A stretch of 39,028 bases of DNA from Hyphomonas polymorpha PS728 (GTDB lineage Bacteria; Pseudomonadota; Alphaproteobacteria; Caulobacterales; Hyphomonadaceae). The notes beneath the pieces were generated by a model that saw only the letters and a program-made list of their open reading frames with translations, made no database searches and had not been told where the DNA came from. Below are positions 1 through 7,277 of the stretch, in pieces. The position numbers and the translations under genes were made by a program. How positions within the stretch are numbered: the stretch's first letter is position 1; the number at the start of each line of letters is the position of its first letter. Location of the stretch: contig NZ_ARYM01000032.1 of NCBI RefSeq assembly GCF_000685315.1, forward strand, positions 1 through 39,028, read 5' to 3'.

Positions 1-2
1 GG

Positions 3-233
3 TCGGTCAGGCCGGACGCTTACTTTCTGTTTTTGGGTCTGATCTATGTAGTGGCGGGTGGTTCCGCGTACATTGCTATCCCCATCTTCGGACTATTCGT
101 TCTGGCGCGACTGGGGCACTCATTTGCATATTTGCAGGGGTTACAACCCTGGCGGACACTGACCTTTGCAGCTTCGGTTGTGGCAATCGCTGCGCTCATC
201 TTCGCAACGATCTTCCTGTGGATCAGCCGCTAG
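3..233 (+). CDS. MAPEG family membrane protein, 3' end only
   Basis: This is the C-terminal part of a small integral membrane protein of the MAPEG family (microsomal glutathione transferase / prostaglandin E synthase type); the 5' end lies outside the window. The reading frame is open from base 3 and ends at TAG 231-233. The visible 76 residues contain the hydrophobic stretch FLFLGLIYVV, then FVLARLGHSFAYLQGLQPWR, which matches the family pattern of aRxxHsxaYlxxxqPxR before the last helix, and then a final hydrophobic helix. Family members conjugate or reduce lipophilic electrophiles and hydroperoxides with glutathione in the membrane. An internal TTG at 33 could be misread as a start, but the upstream frame continues the family pattern, so I take it as truncated by the window edge. 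Family assignment rests on remembered motifs; substrate unknown. Confidence 0.75.
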   Translation, partial: SVRPDAYFLFLGLIYVVAGGSAYIAIPIFGLFVLARLGHSFAYLQGLQPWRTLTFAASVVAIAALIFATIFLWISR

Positions 234-703
234 CTAAACTTCAATGGCCAGCAATGTGCCACTGTTTGTGTGCTCCCCTCTCGAAGCTCCTGCACCGATG
301 GTCTTGCGTTAGCTGCAGCGCGCAACCGAAGCGTTCTCTCAAATCACGACATCGGGCATGGAACATGAAGCGCAGCTCGCCCCCCTTGGGCTTTCCACAG
401 CAAGGAGTGATGTGGGGACCGCCGCCTGACCAGTAGTTGCCAGCTGATCACCGCAAGTCAGTCTTCGGATCATACTTGTCAGGGAGGCGTCAAGACCGTC
501 CGCACCTTTGAGATTCCGGCCCGCCTGCCAGCACCCGTAATTCTACTTATACTACCCTTGGGGTTTTTGTTGCTCACTGGGCTGACAGGTGGTGCGTCAT
601 CCTTGTCCGGATTTCTTTTCTGATCTGAACCGGATTTGGTGCGCCGGCCGCTTACAATGTATCTATTTGACCAAGATATGGTTTGCCAGGGAGGACGGAC
701 ATC
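234..703. other. Gene-free stretch before the usp gene
   Basis: This 470-base stretch lies between the MAPEG stop codon and the universal stress protein. Small open frames exist in it but none has a Shine-Dalgarno sequence, a recognisable motif or typical codon use. It ends in the usp leader, with the ribosome-binding sequence AGGGAGGA at 688-695. I see no convincing terminator, tRNA or repeat, and no confident sigma-70 promoter. Confidence 0.5.
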
Positions 704-1540
704 ATGCAGCTGAAAGACATTGCCATCTGCGTTGCGAGCGCTCAGGAAGACGCGGGCGCGCTGGACCTTGCGCAGGCGCTGGCCGCCAAGACGGGCGCGC
801 ATGTCGCCTGCTCCGCCATCGGCATCATGCCGGCCCCGATCCTCTATAACGAATTCGGCATGGGCGCGGCCTATGTGGAGCAACTCAATCAGGACAAAGA
901 ACTGATCGACCGGTTCTGGGCCGACCTCCAGAAGACTCTCGACAAGAAAGACCTGCGCTGCGAACTGCGCCGCCACCGGACCTATGGGACCAATCTGGAA
1001 TCTCTGGTCGCCACCATTGCGCGGCATGCCGATCTCACAATCATCCGTGCACCTGCGAAAGACATTCTTCAGCCGCACGCCCAGATGATCGAGGCGGCGC
1101 TGCTTGGGTCCGGCCGGCCTGTGATGGTTGCGCCCGTGGAGTGGAAATCCGGCCCGGTTGGCAAACGGATTGTGGTTGGCTGGGACGCGAGCCGTGAGGC
1201 GGCCCGCGCGGTGCACGATGCGTTGTTGGTGGCCGATGAGGGCGCCGAGATCACCGTGGTGACGGTGGACGCCAAGGCCGGAAGCCTGGACCATGGGGAC
1301 GCGCCGGGCCTCGACATTGCCGCGCATCTTGCCCGGCACGGGCACAAGGTGACGCTGCGCAACGAAGGCAGCCTCGGGCGTTCTGCGCATGAGGTTATCC
1401 TGCAGGTGGCCATGGACAAGAATGCCGACATGATCGTTCTGGGCGGATACCGTCATGCGCGGCTGCAGCAGGCCCTGTTCGGCGGCATGACCCGCAGCAT
1501 GCTTCGGGATGTGAAGCTGCCGCTGCTTCTGTCGCACTGA
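704..1540 (+). CDS. Tandem-domain universal stress protein (UspA family)
   Basis: A 278-residue cytoplasmic protein with two Usp folds, roughly residues 1-145 and 150-278. The second repeat starts with the strand KRIVVGWDAS and ends with GGYRHARLQQALFGGMTRSM, the family's G-x2-G-x9-G-(S/T) type nucleotide-binding loop near the C-terminus; the first repeat is more degenerate. Tandem Usp proteins bind ATP or other ligands and accumulate in stress or growth arrest; no enzymatic role can be assigned. The ATG at 704 is chosen because AGGGAGGA lies eight bases upstream; a TTG seven codons earlier has no such signal. It is followed after a gap by the ECF sigma gene, and nothing suggests a shared function. 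Confidence 0.88.
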   Translation: MQLKDIAICVASAQEDAGALDLAQALAAKTGAHVACSAIGIMPAPILYNEFGMGAAYVEQLNQDKELIDRFWADLQKTLDKKDLRCELRRHRTYGTNLESLVATIARHADLTIIRAPAKDILQPHAQMIEAALLGSGRPVMVAPVEWKSGPVGKRIVVGWDASREAARAVHDALLVADEGAEITVVTVDAKAGSLDHGDAPGLDIAAHLARHGHKVTLRNEGSLGRSAHEVILQVAMDKNADMIVLGGYRHARLQQALFGGMTRSMLRDVKLPLLLSH

Positions 1541-1699
1541 AGGCGCTAGCCGCCACCGGTCGCCCCGCCCGGCTTGACAGCCGCGATCAGACAGCCGATG
1601 GCGCAGGGCATGCTCCCCGGCGCCTCAGCTGACCCTGCTTCAAACGGCGAAGCCCTGCCTGCTTCTTCGCCCCCGCGAAGTGACGGGGAGCGCGCCGCA

Positions 1700-2203
1700 A
1701 TGCGCAATGCCTTCCTGAGGGATCTTTACAGCAATCATTTCGGCGAACTGGTGGGCCGATTGCGCAAGCTCTACGGCGCGGGCCCGCCGGACCCGGAGGA
1801 TATGGCGCAGGCGGCGTTTGAACAGATCGCCCGGCTGGACGACTTCTCCCGCATCCAGTCTCCGCGCGCGTTCCTCTTCCGGACGGCCATCAACCTGACC
1901 CTGAATGCCCGCAGCCGGGAAAAGCGCGCCCGCGCCCATGCGGAATTGGAAAAAACTCAATTTCCTGACGCGGAGCTGGAAGAAAATTCTCCCGAAATTG
2001 TCTTCATGGGGAAACAGGCAATCATAGCGCTGGCCGATGTTCTGAAGGCGCTGCCGCCCAAGCAAAGGGAAATCATCCTGCGCAGCCGGTTTCATGGTGA
2101 AACCTATGCCCAGATCCGCGCCGCCACCGGCTGGAGTGAGGCTGACATTTCCCGTCAGCTTACCCGCGCCCTGGAAACCATTCAGCAGGCACTCCGCCCC
2201 TAG
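1700..2203 (+). CDS. FecI-like ECF RNA polymerase sigma factor
   Basis: A 167-residue sigma-70 family protein of the extracytoplasmic-function group. Region 2 covers about residues 5-75 (DPEDMAQAAFEQIARL and SPRAFLFRTAINL are typical), and region 4 covers about 110-165, with LPPKQREIILRSRFHGETY and the helix-turn-helix YAQIRAATGWSEADISRQL. FecI-type factors recruit RNA polymerase to a few TBDR promoters when an outer-membrane receptor senses its ligand. The frame is open from a TTG at 1574, with an ATG at 1598, but the 42 extra residues are Pro/Ala/Ser-rich and lack a ribosome-binding site; GGGGAG at 1684-1689 supports the ATG at 1700. FecR follows after 14 bases, the standard sigma/anti-sigma arrangement. 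Confidence 0.88.
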   Translation: MRNAFLRDLYSNHFGELVGRLRKLYGAGPPDPEDMAQAAFEQIARLDDFSRIQSPRAFLFRTAINLTLNARSREKRARAHAELEKTQFPDAELEENSPEIVFMGKQAIIALADVLKALPPKQREIILRSRFHGETYAQIRAATGWSEADISRQLTRALETIQQALRP

Positions 2204-2217
2204 ATTTCCGGTACCCC

Positions 2218-3237
2218 ATGACTTCTGCACTGCCTCCTCCGGATAAGACTGCGCCGCCCCCCACCGGGGTGGAGGCAGAGGCGTGCGCCTGGATGGCATA
2301 CCTGCTTGGGGCAGAGCACACTCCGGATAAAGACAAAAAGCTGGAGCTTTGGCTGGCCGCCTCTCCGGACCATCGCCGGGCGCTAGAAGGGCTGCGGGCT
2401 GGCTGGATGGCGATTGCTGAGGTGGAGGGCGTTGAAGATATTCTTTCAGCCCCGGCAAGGATAGCCGTCCCCCGTGCGGGACGGCCGGCTGCGCCCTCGC
2501 GCCAACGCCGGCGCTTGGTCGCCGGTCTATTGGCAGCTGCAGCCTGCGGCGTTGCCCTTATCTTTGTTGCCCCACTGATGCAGACGGCCCCCTCCGAAGA
2601 CATCTACCTTGCCACCGCAATCGGCGAGATCCGGACCTTCGATCTTTCGGATGGAAGCCGGCTGACCCTGGACGCCGGCTCGGAGGTCAAGGGGCGCTTC
2701 ACGCGCGATCAGCGCTCGCTCACCCTGGTGGAGGGTAACGCCTATTTCGACATCGCCCGGGCACCGGAACGCCCGCTGGACGTTCGCGCGGGCGATGTTC
2801 AGGTCAAGGTTCTGGGCACGCAGTTCGATATACGCCGGCGCCCGGCTGAAACCATCATCAGTGTCGAAGAGGGGCATGTGGCGGTTACCGGGGTGCAGGG
2901 GCTCCCGGCTGTCTCCCTTACGGGTGGACTTCAGGTTACCTACCGCACCGGCAAGGGTTTTGACGCAAGCGCGACCTTTGATGCGGCCCGGTCCGCAGCA
3001 TGGCGCCGCGGCCAACTCTATTATGTGGACGCGCGCCTTGGCGACATAATCGACGATGTGAACCGCTACAGCGCGCGGCCGATCACGCTTGCGGATCAAA
3101 CCCTTGGCGATCTGCGCCTCACCATGAGCTTTTCGGTCAACCAGATCGAGATCATGCTTGCGGGGCTCGACGAAGCCTATCCGCTCGACATCAACTATAC
3201 GTCATCGGAAATTCATATTTATTCCGTGTCCGAATAA
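2218..3237 (+). CDS. FecR-type transmembrane anti-sigma factor
   Basis: A 339-residue single-pass inner-membrane protein. The N-terminal cytoplasmic part (about 18-70; AWMAYLLGAE and ELWLAASPDHRRALEGL) is the DUF4880-type sigma-binding region. One hydrophobic helix spans about residues 100-121 after an Arg cluster. The periplasmic part has the FecR domain (about 128-230; TAIGEIRTFDLSDGSRLTLD, then LVEGNAYFDI and VLGTQFDIR) and a C-terminal DUF4974/STN-like segment (about 265-335). FecR proteins hold the sigma factor and release or activate it when a TBDR signalling domain contacts the periplasmic part. The likely partner is the STN domain of the TBDR at 7278, not the adjacent receptor at 3404, which lacks STN. 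Confidence 0.92.
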   Translation: MTSALPPPDKTAPPPTGVEAEACAWMAYLLGAEHTPDKDKKLELWLAASPDHRRALEGLRAGWMAIAEVEGVEDILSAPARIAVPRAGRPAAPSRQRRRLVAGLLAAAACGVALIFVAPLMQTAPSEDIYLATAIGEIRTFDLSDGSRLTLDAGSEVKGRFTRDQRSLTLVEGNAYFDIARAPERPLDVRAGDVQVKVLGTQFDIRRRPAETIISVEEGHVAVTGVQGLPAVSLTGGLQVTYRTGKGFDASATFDAARSAAWRRGQLYYVDARLGDIIDDVNRYSARPITLADQTLGDLRLTMSFSVNQIEIMLAGLDEAYPLDINYTSSEIHIYSVSE

Positions 3238-3296
3238 CCCTGAAGATGACGGTTCCGTGAAAGCGGTGAACCTTTTGTGAAGTTTGGCTCCGGCCT

Positions 3297-3326
3297 GAAA
3301 TTCCCGCCTCCCTCATCTGTCTTCCC
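3297..3326 (+). promoter_or_regulatory. Possible FecI-type ECF promoter before the first TBDR
   Basis: The leader contains GAAAT, 16 bases and TGTCTT, which resembles FecI-class promoters (GGAAAT near -35, TGTC/TCNTTT near -10). A similar but not identically spaced arrangement, CAAAT then 18 bases then TGTC, occurs at 7184-7210 before the second TBDR. Pattern match only. Confidence 0.3.
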
Positions 3327-3403
3327 GGCGTCCACACCTTTTGTGCGGACGGATCTCTGGCCCGAATGGCCGGGGTCTCTCAAGTCTTTTTCCGGGGAAC
3401 CCG

Positions 3404-5836
3404 ATGACCAACACGTTTTCTCTTCGCGCGGCCCTTTTGCTGGTGACATCTGGCATTGCGCTTGGCTGCGCCCTGCCCGCCCTTGCGCAGGAGGCTGATG
3501 AAACGGCTCAGCCAACCGAAGCCTATGTCCAGGATGCCGTGATCGTGACCGGTACGCGCGGCGCGCCGCGTACGGCGTTTGACAGCCTTGCGCCGGTGGA
3601 TGTGATCTCGGGCGATGCGATCAATCTCACCGTCTCGGACGAGGTGATGGATACGCTGGCTCAGCTCGTGCCATCTTTCAATGTGAAGCGTCTTCCGATG
3701 GCCGATGGCCAGGTATTTGTGCGCCCGGCCTCTCTCCGCGCCCTCTCGGCAGACCACACGCTGGTGCTTGTGAATGGCAAACGCTTTCACCGCTCCGCTC
3801 TGCTCGGCTCCAACGGCGCGCAGGCAGCCGACCTGGCGCAGATCCCGTCCTACGCGATCAAACGCATCGAGGTGTTGCGCGATGGCGCATCGGCACAGTA
3901 TGGCTCTGATGCCATTGCTGGCGTGATCAACATCATTCTGGAAGACAAGCCGGGCACCCGCGTCTTTGCTCAGGCTGGCCAGTATTACAAAGGCGATGGC
4001 GAACAATATCGCCTGGGCGCTCAGCAGGGCTTTGCGTTTGACCGCGGCTACTTCAACCTCTCCGGCGAATATACAGATGCGCAGCCCACCTCTCGCAGCC
4101 GTCAACGTCCGGATGCGGAGCAGCTGCAGGCGCAGTTTCCTGACCTGAAAGTTCCAAACCCGGTTCAGAACTGGGGCCAGGCAGAGCGTCAGGCATTCCG
4201 CTTTGCCATGAATGGCGCTTATCAGTTTGACGCGAGCGAGCTTTATGTTTTCGGCACCCATGGCTGGGGTTCAGGCGTGTCGGATTTCAACTGGCGCAAC
4301 CCGCTGACCACCAACACTTATGGCAACAGTACGGTGGATCCCAATTATGATCTCACCGAGATTTTCCCGGCGGGCTTCACCCCGAAATTTGGCCAGGACG
4401 ACGAAGATTTCTCGCTGACCGGCGGTTATCGCAGCACCAATGCGGAAGGCTTCTCCTACGACTTCAGCGCCAGCTATGGCCTGAACGACATTGACTACTT
4501 CATGTATGAGTCGATCAACGCATCGCTCGGCTCGGCAAGCCCCACCAGCTTTGACATCGGCAATCTGCGTCAAACCGAGTTCAACCTGAACGCCGATTTC
4601 GTTTATCCGGTGGCGCTTGGCTTCCTGGCAGATGATCTCAACATCGCCTTTGGCGCCGAGCGGCGCTTGGAGAAGTATGAAATCTCGGCCGGCGAATATG
4701 CCTCCTATGCTGTCGGTCCGCTGGCTGCAGAAGGTTTCCCTTCGGGCTCCAACGGCTTTCCGGGATTCAGCCCGGCCCAAGCTGGCAACTGGGATCAGGA
4801 AAGCTATGCTGCGTATGTCGATCTTGAAGCCCCAGTCACCAGCCGCTGGACGGTGGGCGCTGCGCTGCGTTACGAAGATTTCTCGGTCTTCGGCGACAAC
4901 ATCGACGGCAAGCTGTCGACCCGCTTTGAATTGGCCGATGGCCTTGCTCTGCGCGCTACGGCCTCTACGGGCTTCCGCGCGCCCACGCCTGCGCAGCTGT
5001 TCAGTGAGCGGATCACACAAGGTCTCGACACGACCACGCTTAACGTGTTCACCAATGGCCGCTACAGCCCGCAGGGTCCGGTTGCCGAGATCATCAGCGC
5101 GCGTCCGGGTGTTACGATCAATCCGCTGGAACCTGAAGAGTCCCAGAACGTGTCGCTGGGTCTTGCCTGGAATTCGGGCTTTGGTCTGACGGCCACGCTT
5201 GATGCCTACCAGATCGACGTGGACAACCGCCTCGGCACCTCTGCCACCTACCGTCTGACCGCTGAAGAGCGTGCGCAGCTGGTGGCCCTGGGTGTGCCCA
5301 GCGGCGAAAGCATCACTTCGGCTTTCTTCTATCAGAACGACTTTGACACCCGCACCCAAGGCTTGGACCTTGTTCTTTCCTGGGGCCGTGACGTGGGGCC
5401 TGGCAACCTCAACCTGACCGGCGCCTACAATTACAACAAAACAGAAGTGCGTGCCGGCAGCCTTGCCACCAATCCGGACACAGCCGCCCGCTTCGAAAAA
5501 GGCATTCCCGGCAGCACCGGCAATGTTCAGGCCACCTACTCGCTGGGTAATTGGGAAGTGTTTGGACGTCTGCGCTATTATGGCGAGTGGCGGGACTTCT
5601 CGGACAACGCCAACGGTGTTGTCTATCAGGACTTCGGCTCGATGGTGCTGATGGATATCGGTGCCACCTGGAAGGTGACGGATGCCGTCAGTGTCCGGAT
5701 CGGTGCTGAAAACCTGTTCGACTCCTATCCGGACGAAGCCACCTATCAGGCAAATCGCGGGCTTATCTACTCCCGTAACGCGCCCTATGATACCGATGGC
5801 GGGCAATACTACATCCGGACCGACATCCGCTTCTGA
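3404..5836 (+). CDS. TonB-dependent outer-membrane receptor without STN domain
   Basis: An 810-residue outer-membrane receptor that would import a scarce ligand with energy from TonB-ExbB-ExbD. Residues 1-28 are a signal peptide ending ALA before QE; a TonB-box-like DAVIVTG lies at 44-50; the plug follows, with LVLVNGKRFH, IKRIEVLRDGASAQYGSDAI and AGVINII; the beta-barrel fills the rest and ends in IRTDIRF with a terminal Phe. The ATG at 3404 follows GGGGAA at 3394-3399; an in-frame upstream start would spoil the signal peptide. It is clearly paralogous to the receptor at 7278 (shared SDFNWR, FTPxFGQD, SGSNGFPG and RNAPYDTDGG) but has no N-terminal signalling domain. The Tat-exported PLP enzyme follows after 14 bases, so they are probably co-transcribed. 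Ligand unknown; a siderophore or peptide is plausible. Confidence 0.93.
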   Translation: MTNTFSLRAALLLVTSGIALGCALPALAQEADETAQPTEAYVQDAVIVTGTRGAPRTAFDSLAPVDVISGDAINLTVSDEVMDTLAQLVPSFNVKRLPMADGQVFVRPASLRALSADHTLVLVNGKRFHRSALLGSNGAQAADLAQIPSYAIKRIEVLRDGASAQYGSDAIAGVINIILEDKPGTRVFAQAGQYYKGDGEQYRLGAQQGFAFDRGYFNLSGEYTDAQPTSRSRQRPDAEQLQAQFPDLKVPNPVQNWGQAERQAFRFAMNGAYQFDASELYVFGTHGWGSGVSDFNWRNPLTTNTYGNSTVDPNYDLTEIFPAGFTPKFGQDDEDFSLTGGYRSTNAEGFSYDFSASYGLNDIDYFMYESINASLGSASPTSFDIGNLRQTEFNLNADFVYPVALGFLADDLNIAFGAERRLEKYEISAGEYASYAVGPLAAEGFPSGSNGFPGFSPAQAGNWDQESYAAYVDLEAPVTSRWTVGAALRYEDFSVFGDNIDGKLSTRFELADGLALRATASTGFRAPTPAQLFSERITQGLDTTTLNVFTNGRYSPQGPVAEIISARPGVTINPLEPEESQNVSLGLAWNSGFGLTATLDAYQIDVDNRLGTSATYRLTAEERAQLVALGVPSGESITSAFFYQNDFDTRTQGLDLVLSWGRDVGPGNLNLTGAYNYNKTEVRAGSLATNPDTAARFEKGIPGSTGNVQATYSLGNWEVFGRLRYYGEWRDFSDNANGVVYQDFGSMVLMDIGATWKVTDAVSVRIGAENLFDSYPDEATYQANRGLIYSRNAPYDTDGGQYYIRTDIRF

Positions 5837-5850
5837 GGTAATCTGATACC

Positions 5851-7140
5851 ATGACGATCACACGACGCATGGTCCTGAAGGGGGCAGCCGCTGGCGCGGC
5901 TGCCCTTGGGGCCGTTTCCGGAACTGGGGCCACCCTCCCGCGGGAAACCTCACCAGTTCGCCCAGAAGACGAGGCCTATTGGGCCAGAATTGCGGCTCAG
6001 TATGAAGTGACCAGTGAGGTCACCAATTTCGAGAACGGATATTGGGGCCTGATGGCACGCCCCGTGCTGGAGGCTTTCAAACGCCACACAGACTATGTGA
6101 ACCGGCAGAACTCCTGGTATGCGCGCCGCCAGTTCTACAAGGACATCGAACCCATTCGCGCCCGCCTGGCCGCTTTTCTTGGCGCCGGCGAAGACGAGAT
6201 CGTTTTTACCCGCGGGGCCACCGAAGCGCTGCAGGCCATCCTGCGCGGCTATAACGGGCTGAAGCCAGGCGACGCGGTGATGTATGCCGACATCGACTAC
6301 GACTCCATCCAGACCGCGATGGAAACTCTGGCGTTGCGCAATCAGTGCCGCGTCGTGCGTCTGGAGGCCCCGGAGCCCGCAGAATTTGATGAAATCCTCG
6401 ATTTCTATGAAGCCGCGCTTGATGCAAACCCGGATGTGAAGCTTCTCCTGCTCACGCATATCAGCCATCGGAACGGGCTGAGGGTTCCGGTCAGGGAGAT
6501 TACGGCTCTGGCGCGGGAGCGCGGGGTCGATTGCATCGTCGATGCCGCTCATTCCTGGGGCCAGACCACCTTTACGGTCGATGACCTTGGCGCCGATTTT
6601 GCCGGGTTCAACCTGCACAAATGGATGGGCGCGCCGCTAGGCGCCGGGCTGATGTACATCCGGCGCAGCCGGCTTGAGGCCATATCACCGGACATTTCTG
6701 AATTGCCTGAAGGTGTAGGCGGCATCCAGAACCGCGTTCATACCGGCACGACAAACTTTGCCACCTTCCTTACTCTTGGCGACGCTCTGGATTTCCATCT
6801 GGAGATCGGGCCGGAAAACAAGGCAGCTCGCCTGGCCCATTTGCGGAACCTGTGGGTGCGGGAAGTTCGCACCATTCCCGGACTGGACATCCTGACCGCA
6901 GATGATCCGCGCGTGCATGCGGGGATCACTTCCTTCCGATTGGCGGGACATGCCGGCGCACGCGCGAACCAGGCAATCGTCGAGCATCTGATTGACCGGC
7001 ACGGCATTTTTACCACGCACCGCACCGGCCTGGCGCGCGGAGCCTGTGTGCGCATCACTCCGGCTCTTTATAACTCCGCTGACGATTGCACCCGCCTTGC
7101 CGCCGCGCTGGTGGAAACCGCCGAGGCTTTCCGGTCCTGA
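5851..7140 (+). CDS. Tat-exported PLP-dependent enzyme, class V aminotransferase fold (PvdN / isopenicillin-N-epimerase type)
   Basis: A 429-residue fold-type I PLP enzyme. Residues 3-25 form a twin-arginine signal, TRRMVLKG followed by an Ala/Gly-rich stretch, so the folded holoenzyme should reach the periplasm. Class V features: FTRGATEALQAIL (cofactor phosphate region, about 120-132), DAAHSWGQ (Asp contacting the PLP pyridine), and FNLHKWMGAPLG with the Schiff-base lysine at about K257. Relatives include isopenicillin N epimerase-like proteins and PvdN, a periplasmic enzyme that modifies the glutamate residue of pyoverdine. GAGGTAA before the ATG sets the start. Placed between two TBDRs and downstream of FecI/FecR, it may modify the imported siderophore or peptide, or a product of its breakdown, in the periplasm. 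That role is inference; no siderophore synthesis genes are nearby. Confidence 0.88.
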   Translation: MTITRRMVLKGAAAGAAALGAVSGTGATLPRETSPVRPEDEAYWARIAAQYEVTSEVTNFENGYWGLMARPVLEAFKRHTDYVNRQNSWYARRQFYKDIEPIRARLAAFLGAGEDEIVFTRGATEALQAILRGYNGLKPGDAVMYADIDYDSIQTAMETLALRNQCRVVRLEAPEPAEFDEILDFYEAALDANPDVKLLLLTHISHRNGLRVPVREITALARERGVDCIVDAAHSWGQTTFTVDDLGADFAGFNLHKWMGAPLGAGLMYIRRSRLEAISPDISELPEGVGGIQNRVHTGTTNFATFLTLGDALDFHLEIGPENKAARLAHLRNLWVREVRTIPGLDILTADDPRVHAGITSFRLAGHAGARANQAIVEHLIDRHGIFTTHRTGLARGACVRITPALYNSADDCTRLAAALVETAEAFRS

Positions 7141-7277
7141 CCTGAGCCGGCGGAGGTGTTGCAGCCCGGCGTCACTCTGGGGGCAAATGCAGCCATGGCC
7201 TGCCATTGTCATTCTGCTGTCATGGCTGACCGCTTGAAAGCAGCGTGAAGCGTGCGGCGCAGCCGCCGGAGAGGACG

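Noticed and set aside
218..436. 72-residue open frame after the MAPEG gene
   Set aside because: Cys- and Arg-rich, overlaps the MAPEG 3' end, no ribosome-binding site or family resemblance.
479..1537. Long open frame on the minus strand over the usp gene
   Set aside because: It mirrors the usp gene, is rich in His, Arg and Gly, and shows no domain or ribosome-binding site.
4271..5806. 511-residue open frame antisense to the first TBDR
   Set aside because: Shadow of a GC-rich gene; the plus strand has signal peptide, plug and barrel motifs.
7191..7227. Inverted repeat AGCCATG / CATGGCT in the leader of the second TBDR
   Set aside because: Only seven bases with a long loop and no supporting second copy.
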